DNA of 41,662 bases from a candidate division KSB1 bacterium (GTDB lineage: Bacteria; Zhuqueibacterota; Zhuqueibacteria; JANLFK01; Oleimicrobiaceae). Location of the stretch: the NCBI GenBank assembly GCA_034506335.1, contig JAPDPR010000033.1:1-41662 (forward strand), written 5' to 3'. The notes under the pieces are model-generated. The model was not told the DNA's origin, searched no databases, and saw only the letters and a list, made by a program, of their open reading frames with translations. Position 1 is the first letter of the stretch. Each line of letters begins with the position of its first letter. The position numbers were made by a program, and so were the translations under genes. Shown in pieces: positions 15,623-22,594 of this stretch.

Positions 15623-17446
15623 ATGAGCTTGGTTGACTACGGAGTGGTTGGCATCTATCTCATCGCCATGGTCGTCATTGGGCTAGTGCTGCAACGGCGG
15701 GCCTCTGCAGGCATCGACTCCTACTTTTTGGGTAATCGGCGATTGCCGTGGTGGCTCTTGGGGTCGTCGGGCATGGCCTCCTGTCTTGATGTGAGTGGTA
15801 CGATGATCAACACCGCCTGGGTCTTCGCCCTTGGCGTCAGCGGCCTGTTTGTTGAAATTCGCGGCGGGGTTACCCTGCTCATGGCCTTTCTCATGATCTT
15901 CACGGGCAAATGGCAAAGGCGTGCGCAGGTGATGACCATGGCCGAGTGGATGCGCTTCCGCTTCGGCAATGGCCGCCAGGGCGACGTGGCCCGCCTGGTG
16001 GCCGCCATTTCGACCCTCGTCATGACCATTGCCATGCTCACCTACTTTGCCGTAGGCTCGGGCAAGTTCATCGGCACCTTTCTCGGCATCCCTCCATTTC
16101 TCGGCATGTCCTCGGAATTCTGGGCCGCCACGCTGATGATTGTCCTGGCGATGATCTACACCGTGGCCAGCGGGCTGTACGGCGTGGTGTGGACCGACCT
16201 GTTCCAGGGGGTCCTCATCTTTGTGGTGATTGCTTACACTGCGATCCTCTCGTTTCGGGTGTCGCTGCCAGAGGTTTTCTCCATCTCCGTACCCCTCAAG
16301 GACGGCGGCTTTCAGGCCATTGAGGCCAGTCGCGCCACATGGACCAGTGCGATCCCCAGGTGGAAAGTAGATTTTCCCGCCGACTCAGCTTACTCCATCT
16401 ACAACCTGTTTGGCATAAGCATTCTTTTCTACCTCATCAAAGTGACCATCGAGGGGTGCGGCGGAGGTAGTGGGTTCATCGTGCAGCGCTACTTTGCGGC
16501 GCGCAGCGATCGCGAGGCAGGATTGCTGAGCCTTTTCTGGATATTCCTCCTGTCGTTCCGCTGGGTCTTTATCGCCGCTATTGCGGTGTTGGGCATCTCC
16601 TACAGCGCGAGCCACCAGCTCATCACCGACCCGGAAACCGTCATCCCCGTCGTGGTGCGGGATCTCACGCACACCGGCGTGCGCGGATTGATGGTTGCAG
16701 GCCTCATGGCTGCAGCGATGTCGACCTTCGACTCCACCGTGAATGCCGGCGCCGCTTACTGGGTCAAAGACATCTACCAGGCTTTCATCAACCCCAAGGC
16801 CAGCCAGCGCGCCCTCATGATCCACGGGCGTGTGGCGTCGGTCGTCGTGGTGCTCATCGGGCTTCTGTTCAGCGTTGTGGTAAGGAACATCAACCAGATT
16901 TGGGGATGGATCACAATGAGCATCAGCGCGGGGTTATTCCTTCCGGTTCTGCTGCGCTGGTACTGGTGGCGGATGAACGGCTACGGCTTTGCTGCTGGCA
17001 CGTTAGCGGGTATGGTGGCGGCAATTCTACAGCGCCTGTTGCTGCCTGACGTTCCCGAGTACGTTGCCTTCAGCATCGCCACCGGTAGCTCTCTTGTGGG
17101 AACGGTCGTTGGTACTTTCTTGACCAAGCCCACAGACCGGGAGGTGCTGGCTAACTTCTACCGCATCACGCGCCCGTTCGGATGGTGGGCCCCGGTGCGG
17201 TCGGTGCTCCCTCCGCAGGCGCGCGAGGAACTGCGCGGCGAGCACCGCCGCGACATCGCGTCTACCTTCATGGCCGTGCCGTGGCAACTTGTGCTGTTCC
17301 TGCTCTGGATGATGCTCATCATGCGTCGCTGGGACCAATTTGTTTACGGTGCGGTGCTGTTGGTGGTGCTCTCCCTGGGACTGTACTTCAACTGGTTCCG
17401 CCATCTGGGCAAAGAGGCGAGGGCTCAGGGGGCGCACACGAGCTAG
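15623..17446 (+). CDS. Sodium:solute symporter (SSS/SLC5 family)
   Basis: The 607-residue protein contains about 13 hydrophobic segments and typical SSS-family features: an N-terminal helix (VVGIYLIAMVVIGLVL), SYFLGNRRLPWWLLGSSGMA and, later, GLMVAGLMAAAMSTFDSTVN, a region that normally contributes to the sodium site. These carriers import sugars, amino acids or carboxylates with sodium. ATG 15623 is preceded by GGAGGAG at 15611-15617, so the longer reading from 15578 is unlikely. It lies between a secreted esterase and an ABC sugar-uptake set, suggesting a sugar or sugar-derived substrate; specificity cannot be read from the sequence. The C-terminal end is basic and cytoplasmic-looking. Confidence 0.9.
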   Translation: MSLVDYGVVGIYLIAMVVIGLVLQRRASAGIDSYFLGNRRLPWWLLGSSGMASCLDVSGTMINTAWVFALGVSGLFVEIRGGVTLLMAFLMIFTGKWQRRAQVMTMAEWMRFRFGNGRQGDVARLVAAISTLVMTIAMLTYFAVGSGKFIGTFLGIPPFLGMSSEFWAATLMIVLAMIYTVASGLYGVVWTDLFQGVLIFVVIAYTAILSFRVSLPEVFSISVPLKDGGFQAIEASRATWTSAIPRWKVDFPADSAYSIYNLFGISILFYLIKVTIEGCGGGSGFIVQRYFAARSDREAGLLSLFWIFLLSFRWVFIAAIAVLGISYSASHQLITDPETVIPVVVRDLTHTGVRGLMVAGLMAAAMSTFDSTVNAGAAYWVKDIYQAFINPKASQRALMIHGRVASVVVVLIGLLFSVVVRNINQIWGWITMSISAGLFLPVLLRWYWWRMNGYGFAAGTLAGMVAAILQRLLLPDVPEYVAFSIATGSSLVGTVVGTFLTKPTDREVLANFYRITRPFGWWAPVRSVLPPQAREELRGEHRRDIASTFMAVPWQLVLFLLWMMLIMRRWDQFVYGAVLLVVLSLGLYFNWFRHLGKEARAQGAHTS

Positions 17447-17461
17447 TCGGCCAATCTGCGT

Positions 17462-18688
17462 ATGGTGCACAGGCTGCTCATAGCTGTCCTTGCCGTCCTA
17501 ATGGTGAGCTGCTCCCGCAACGAGCGGCGCATCATGGTGTGGACCTCGTTGCGGCCGGTGGAGCGGCAGGTCTTGGCTGCCCAGTTGGCTCGCTTCGCTG
17601 AACGCCACCCGGGTTGGCAGTTCGGGCAGCTTTTCTATGGGCCAGAGGAGTGCCGCACCAACTTTATCATTTCCGCCTTAGGAGGGAGCGGGCCAGCTCT
17701 GCTGCATGGTGCTAGCGACAACGTGGGCCCGCTTGTCGAGCTGGGGGTGATTCAGCCCATCGAGCCGTTGGTCAGCCAGGCGTTCCTGGACAGCTTCTTG
17801 ACTGCGCCCATCGTCGCTAATACCTGGTACCGTGGCCACCTTTACCAGGTGGCCGACCGGCTGGGCAATCACCTCTGCCTGGTCTACAACAAGGCTCTTG
17901 TCAAGGAGCCGCCCAAGACCATGAGGGAGTTGATCGAGTTCGGCCGGCGGTTCTGTCGAGACGAGAATGGCGATGGGAGGCCGGACCGTTACGCCCTGGC
18001 CTGGAACTACACGGAGCCCTTCTTCGTGGTACCGTTCATTGGAGGCTATGGCGGCTGGATCATGGATGAGCAGAACCAGCCCACCCTGGACACCCCGGCG
18101 GTGATCAAGGCGGGCAGGCTGATCTATGAACTGGCGCATGTACATCGCATCATCCCGGTGGAGTGCGACTATGAGATTGCCAATGCGCTGTTCAAGGATG
18201 GGCTTTCTGCGATGATTATCAACGGGCCCTGGTCGTGGGGTACCTACATCGAGAGCGGCATCGATATCGGCTTAGCGCGCATCCCGATGATCGATGAGAC
18301 GGGTTTGTGGCCAACCCCCATGGTGTCGCCGCTGGGTTATTCGCTCAACGCAAATCTCAAGGGCGAACGCCTGCAGATGGCGGTGGAGCTGATGCGGTTT
18401 CTCACCTCCACGGAGGTGGAGCTGGAGTTCAGCAAGGTTGCGGGGACAATCCCCTCGCGGGTCGATGCTTCTACCCATCCAGTGGTGCGCGACAATGAGC
18501 TCTTGCAGCACTCTCTGGATCAGCTCCTGGTAGGGCGCCCCATGCCGGTGGTCACCGAGCTGCGCATGATCTGGGATGCTATGCGGCCCAGCTATCAGGG
18601 CCTCTTCACCGGGGCGGTGTCGCCGGAACGTGCCGCGGCGGAGATGCAACAGCGCGCGCTCCGCCTGATCCGGGAGGGGAAGGAGTAA
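17462..18688 (+). CDS. ABC-importer sugar-binding lipoprotein (extracellular solute-binding protein family 1)
   Basis: This 408-residue protein begins with a lipoprotein signal (MVHRLLIAVLAVLMVSC), with acylated Cys17 as the first mature residue. It then shows the family-1 binding-protein layout: VWTSLRPVERQVLAAQLARF, WYRGHLYQVADRLGNHLCLVYN, PKTMRELIEFG, DENGDGRPDRYALAWN and AMIINGPWSWGTYIESG. The family, which includes MalE, delivers maltodextrins or other oligosaccharides to a MalFG-type permease. The two permease genes follow at once, with a 4-base gap to the first, so it is the substrate receptor of that importer. The starting ATG lies 15 bases after the symporter stop. Confidence 0.9.
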   Translation: MVHRLLIAVLAVLMVSCSRNERRIMVWTSLRPVERQVLAAQLARFAERHPGWQFGQLFYGPEECRTNFIISALGGSGPALLHGASDNVGPLVELGVIQPIEPLVSQAFLDSFLTAPIVANTWYRGHLYQVADRLGNHLCLVYNKALVKEPPKTMRELIEFGRRFCRDENGDGRPDRYALAWNYTEPFFVVPFIGGYGGWIMDEQNQPTLDTPAVIKAGRLIYELAHVHRIIPVECDYEIANALFKDGLSAMIINGPWSWGTYIESGIDIGLARIPMIDETGLWPTPMVSPLGYSLNANLKGERLQMAVELMRFLTSTEVELEFSKVAGTIPSRVDASTHPVVRDNELLQHSLDQLLVGRPMPVVTELRMIWDAMRPSYQGLFTGAVSPERAAAEMQQRALRLIREGKE

Positions 18689-18692
18689 GGTC

Positions 18693-19580
18693 ATGGCCGC
18701 CTACGAGAAGCACGTCAACCGTCTCGCGTACGTGTACGTACTCCCCGCTTTGGTGGTCATGGCGGCGGTGATCGCCTATCCGTTTATCTACAACGTGGTC
18801 ATCTCCTTCTCCAACATGAACTTGATCCACTTCCGAGACTGGCGCCTCAAGGGGTTGGGCAACTATGCTTCTGTGCTGGGCGACCGCCTCTTCTGGTACT
18901 TCCTCGCCAAGACCTGCCTCTGGACGGTGCTCAACGTGGTCTGCCACGTGGTCATCGGCGTGTTCTTGGCGTTGATCCTGGACAAGGATCTGCGCGGCAG
19001 GTCGGTCTTTCGCACCATCCTTATCCTCCCCTGGGCGGTGCCGCAATACATTACCGCTTTGACCTGGCGCGGCATGTTCAATGCGGAGTATGGTGCCATA
19101 AGTTTGCTTCTCGAGCGCGCCTTCGGCGTGAAGATCCCTTGGCTTTCCACCGAGTGGGGCGCATTCGCTGCATGCCTGCTCACCAACATCTGGCTGGGCT
19201 TCCCGTTCATGATGGTGGTCGCCTTGGGTGGCCTCCAGAGTATACCGGACGAGCTGTACGAGGCGGCGGCCATAGATGGCAGCTCGTGGTGGCATCGCCT
19301 GCGGCACATCACCGTGCCGCTGCTCAAACCGGTGATGGTACCGGCGGTGACCTTGGGCGTGATATGGACGTTCAACAACTTTAACGTTGTCTGGCTGGTG
19401 AGCAATGGGGGCGAGCCCTCGGACAAGACGCACATCCTCGTCTCCTGGGTGTACAAGGCGGGGTTCACGTATTTCCGCATGGGCTATGCGGCGGCTTTCT
19501 CCATGGTCATCTTTGCCATTTTGCTGGCCTTTAGCTGGAGCTTTATCAGGCGGACGAAAGCGACGGAGGCGGTGTACTGA
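18693..19580 (+). CDS. ABC sugar transporter permease, MalF-type
   Basis: The 295-residue inner-membrane protein has six predicted membrane helices. The binding-protein-dependent permease EAA loop, EAAAIDGSSWWHRLRHITVP, lies about residue 188 onward and contacts the ATPase. The short N-terminus and overall length fit MalF/UgpA-type permeases without the extra periplasmic domain of E. coli MalF. ATG 18693 is 4 bases after the binding-protein stop, with AAGGAG overlapping that gene's end. It pairs with the permease encoded next. No ATPase gene lies in this operon. Confidence 0.92.
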   Translation: MAAYEKHVNRLAYVYVLPALVVMAAVIAYPFIYNVVISFSNMNLIHFRDWRLKGLGNYASVLGDRLFWYFLAKTCLWTVLNVVCHVVIGVFLALILDKDLRGRSVFRTILILPWAVPQYITALTWRGMFNAEYGAISLLLERAFGVKIPWLSTEWGAFAACLLTNIWLGFPFMMVVALGGLQSIPDELYEAAAIDGSSWWHRLRHITVPLLKPVMVPAVTLGVIWTFNNFNVVWLVSNGGEPSDKTHILVSWVYKAGFTYFRMGYAAAFSMVIFAILLAFSWSFIRRTKATEAVY

Positions 19581-19584
19581 TCCG

Positions 19585-20427
19585 ATGCGCGGGCCACGCA
19601 CACTGTCGCCCCTCGGCAAGGCGGTCAGCTATGTGGTGCTGAGCTTGTTTGCTCTTTTTGCGCTTTATCCGATTCTTTGCGTGTTTTCGGTCTCCTTGCG
19701 ACCAGGGGACCGGTTGCTCAGCAAGTCGCTGGCCATCATCCCTGCGGATGCGACGCTTGAGTCCTATCGACGCTTGCTGCTCGAGGAGCCGTTTCTGCGC
19801 TGGATGGCTAACAGCAGCCTGGTTTCGGCGGTGGTCACCCTGGCAGGCGTGGGCCTTGCTGCTGCCGCAGGGTATGCGTTTTCGCGCTACCGGTTTGCCG
19901 GTCGCGATCAGGCCATGGTGGGGCTCATTATGACGCAGATGTTCCCCGTGACGATGCTCCTGCTGCCGCTCTTCATCATGCTGATCAAACTGAGGGCCTA
20001 CGATTCCTACTGGGCGCTGATCATTGCCTACTCGGCCACAGCCTTGCCTTTCACCACCTGGCAGATGAAAGGCTACTACGACACCATCCCGTTCAGCTTG
20101 GAGGAGGCTGCAGCCATCGACGGCTGCTCTCCGTTCCGGACTTTTTGGCAAATCGTCCTCCCTCTGGCCGCACCGGCCTTGGTCATCACGGCGCTCTTTT
20201 CGTTCATGACCGCGTGGTCCGAATACTTAGTGGCGAATGTGCTCATTCAGGACCAGGAGCTCTTTACTCTGCCCCTTGGCCTGAAGATGTTTCAGTCCAA
20301 TATGGAGGTGGCCTGGGGGCTCTATTCGGCGGGCGCCATTCTGGTGAGCATCCCGGTCGTGGCGCTGTTCCTCTTCTTGAGCAGGTGGCTTGTGTCGGGG
20401 TTGACGTTGGGGAGCGTGAAGGGTTAG
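19585..20427 (+). CDS. ABC sugar transporter permease, MalG-type
   Basis: The 280-residue product starts at ATG 19585, 4 bases after the MalF-type stop; GGAGG at 19565-19569 lies inside the previous gene. It has six membrane segments and the EAA loop EEAAAIDGCSPFRTFWQIVL near residue 173. A long open frame continues upstream to 19405 but overlaps the previous gene and encodes an Arg/Ser-rich shadow, so the shorter form is preferred. It should form the second half of the channel fed by the 17462-18688 lipoprotein. Confidence 0.92.
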   Translation: MRGPRTLSPLGKAVSYVVLSLFALFALYPILCVFSVSLRPGDRLLSKSLAIIPADATLESYRRLLLEEPFLRWMANSSLVSAVVTLAGVGLAAAAGYAFSRYRFAGRDQAMVGLIMTQMFPVTMLLLPLFIMLIKLRAYDSYWALIIAYSATALPFTTWQMKGYYDTIPFSLEEAAAIDGCSPFRTFWQIVLPLAAPALVITALFSFMTAWSEYLVANVLIQDQELFTLPLGLKMFQSNMEVAWGLYSAGAILVSIPVVALFLFLSRWLVSGLTLGSVKG

Positions 20428-20465
20428 GGAAACAATGGCTGCACGGGGCAAGGGTTTACGACTCG

Positions 20466-21689
20466 ATGTGTGAACCTCAGGAGGACGTTGTCGCCCAACG
20501 CTCCACAGGCGCAAAGTGGTGGTGGCGCTGCCTGGTGGCCCTGCTGGTAACGTGCGTCGTGGTCGCAGGCGCGGTCGCTGGCGCCTTGTGGTGGCTGCTC
20601 CATGACCTACCCGATGCGGAAACGATTCGCGCTTACCGTCCTCCGTTGGCTACCGAGGTGCGCGACGCAGGGGGTAGGTTTATCTTTTCGGTGACCGGTG
20701 GGGTGAGCCGCATCTGGCGACCGCTTGGCAGCATCTCTCCGTGGCTCATCAAGGCGGTGATCACCAGTGAGGACGACACCTTTTTTCAGCACGAAGGCAT
20801 TCGCCCGGAGATGATCAAGGAGGCCTTGGTCAGGGACTGGAAGGTCCGGAGATGGGCACGCGGCGCAAGCACCATCACCCAGCAGCTGGCCAAGAATGCC
20901 TTCCTGACCAAGGAGAAGACCATCACTCGTAAGCTTCGGGAGATTGTCCTTGCGCGGCGAATAGAAAAGGTCCTGACCAAGCACCGCATTTTGGAACTGT
21001 ACCTCAACGTGGTCGAGTGGGGTGAGGGCGTGTACGGGGCGGAGGCAGCGGCGCGCTACTACTTCGCCAAGCCGGCCAGCGCCATCACCTTGCCCGAGGC
21101 GGCGATGTTGGCTGGTATGCTGCCGAACCCCAAGTACCGCAACCCGTTTCTGCGCTATGAAAAGGTCATGGGGCATCAGCGGCGGGTGCTCCATCTCATG
21201 CGCAATAACGGGGTGATCACTGCCGAGGAATACCAGGCCGCACTGGAGGCAGCGGTCGAGTTGAATCCTGAGGGGCAACAGGCCCTCAGGCGCGGCCTGG
21301 CTGGGGGTGGGGACTGTTTCAAGGACGTGCTGCTGCGCTACCTGCGGAGGCGTCTCGGAGAGGGGAGGCTTCTGTCGGGCCAACCCCTTTTGCTCACGCT
21401 CGACTTAGAGGCGCAGAGGGTCCTTTCCTCGCGCACAGGGGGCGAAGGGCCGCTCCTTGTGCTGGCCAGGCGAGAGGGCAGGGTCTTAGCCGTCGCCTGT
21501 GCAGATTCTGCCCGGGCGCAAGCCGTCATGGCGGCTGCAGAAGAGAGCGGGCTCGAGACCGCGGCAGGTGTTGATTCGTCTGCAGCGTCCGAGCTGGACC
21601 CACTGCACGACTGTGTGCTCCAGGTCATCAGCCCGGAGGACTTGTTCCATGAAGAGTTGCTCTTGCCGTCTCCTGGGGCGCGCCGATGA
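20466..21689 (+). CDS. Peptidoglycan glycosyltransferase (GT51), monofunctional or truncated class A PBP
   Basis: The 407-residue protein has one N-terminal membrane anchor (about 20-42, CLVALLVTCVVVAGAVAGAL) and a complete GT51 domain that polymerises lipid II into glycan strands. Visible motifs are SEDDTFFQHEG with catalytic Glu102, GASTITQQLAKN, RKLREIVLARRIE, ILELYLNVVEWG and LPEAAMLAGMLPNP. Typical monofunctional enzymes are about 230-270 residues; this one has roughly 160 more. In that tail, LLLTLDLEAQRVL and LLVLARREGRVLAVAC resemble the very start of a class A PBP transpeptidase (TTLD...LQ, ALDPRTGEVLA). The catalytic SxxK, SxN and KTG motifs are absent. ATG 20466 has a poor ribosome site and overlaps the stop of a 12-codon frame (20435-20473). 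The last 41 bases overlap the next gene. Confidence 0.88.
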   Translation: MCEPQEDVVAQRSTGAKWWWRCLVALLVTCVVVAGAVAGALWWLLHDLPDAETIRAYRPPLATEVRDAGGRFIFSVTGGVSRIWRPLGSISPWLIKAVITSEDDTFFQHEGIRPEMIKEALVRDWKVRRWARGASTITQQLAKNAFLTKEKTITRKLREIVLARRIEKVLTKHRILELYLNVVEWGEGVYGAEAAARYYFAKPASAITLPEAAMLAGMLPNPKYRNPFLRYEKVMGHQRRVLHLMRNNGVITAEEYQAALEAAVELNPEGQQALRRGLAGGGDCFKDVLLRYLRRRLGEGRLLSGQPLLLTLDLEAQRVLSSRTGGEGPLLVLARREGRVLAVACADSARAQAVMAAAEESGLETAAGVDSSAASELDPLHDCVLQVISPEDLFHEELLLPSPGARR

Positions 21690-22446
21690 GCCAGGCAGAC
21701 GGTGGAAATCCCAGCCCGGCGCCGCGGTCGCGAATCTGGCCCTGGTCGCTTTGGCCTGCACGCTGACGTTTGCGGCGTGCTCCTCGGCGCGGCACCTGCA
21801 CGCAAAGGCGGATCATCAGGCGCGCCTGGAGACGTTTCACCGCGCCGTCGGCAACATGATGCTAATGGGCGACTACATGGGGGCCTTCGCACTCCTGCAA
21901 GAGATGCTCTTTCAGGACAGCACGTTCATCTATCTCGACGACTACCAGCTGCTGTACCAGTGCGGTGTGCGGACCGGATTGGTCAACACTGCCTGCACTG
22001 CGTTGCATTTTGGCCGGTGGCGCGCGACTGGTGTGAGGGACCGGGCAAAGCGGGACGCCACGCTGAGCGCCTTCGATGGCTGGCTGACTATGCTACGTCA
22101 CCGCTGGGCTGCCGGCGAGCTGACGGTGGTGGATGCGGAGATGGGGGCGCTGCTCAAGGAGGATAACCGCGTCTTCCCATGCGTGCCGGTGGGTGGTGTT
22201 GCCGCCATCCGCCGTCGGATGAAGCTGACACGCGGGGCGCAGAGCTGGTCCGGGACGGTGGGCGTGGAGGCGACCGTCGATGCCAAGGGGCGTGTGGTCG
22301 ACTGCCGAGTGGTTGCACCACTGGAGCCACTGATTGACCAGGCGGTGGTAGAGGCGGTATATCGCAGCCCCTTCTTTCCTGCTTTTGTCCAAGGAGTACC
22401 CGCAGGGACCACGGTACTCGTGCAAGTAGCTGGAGAACGAAGGTAG
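21649..22446 (+). CDS. Probable lipoprotein with TonB C-terminal-like domain
   Basis: The 265-residue product starts at ATG 21649, with GGAGGA at 21635-21640, inside the end of the GT51 gene. A long polar N-region precedes a hydrophobic stretch (ANLALVALACTLTFAAC) ending in a lipobox-like FAAC. The middle (about residues 65-190) is helical, TPR-like in feel, and not recognised. The last 65 residues resemble the TonB C-terminal fold: GTVGVEATVDAKGRVVDCRV, a conserved hydrophobic helix (LIDQAVVEAVYRSPF) and FPAFVQGVPAGTTVLVQV. No TonB-type membrane anchor or Pro-rich linker is present, so it is unlikely to energise the receptor itself. The overlap suggests co-translation with the GT51 enzyme and a role at the cell envelope. 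Confidence 0.7.
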   Translation: MKSCSCRLLGRADEPGRRWKSQPGAAVANLALVALACTLTFAACSSARHLHAKADHQARLETFHRAVGNMMLMGDYMGAFALLQEMLFQDSTFIYLDDYQLLYQCGVRTGLVNTACTALHFGRWRATGVRDRAKRDATLSAFDGWLTMLRHRWAAGELTVVDAEMGALLKEDNRVFPCVPVGGVAAIRRRMKLTRGAQSWSGTVGVEATVDAKGRVVDCRVVAPLEPLIDQAVVEAVYRSPFFPAFVQGVPAGTTVLVQVAGERR

Positions 22447-22594
22447 GGAGGCCCTTAAGCTAGCCATTGCGCCCAAGCGATGTCTGCTCCCTCGGACGAT
22501 GGTCTCCCCCGGTCAGGCAGGACCAGGGGCTTCTCCTCTTCATAGGTTCCAAAGAGGCAACATGTAGTGTCTGATTGCATGGAGGAAGTCCTCG

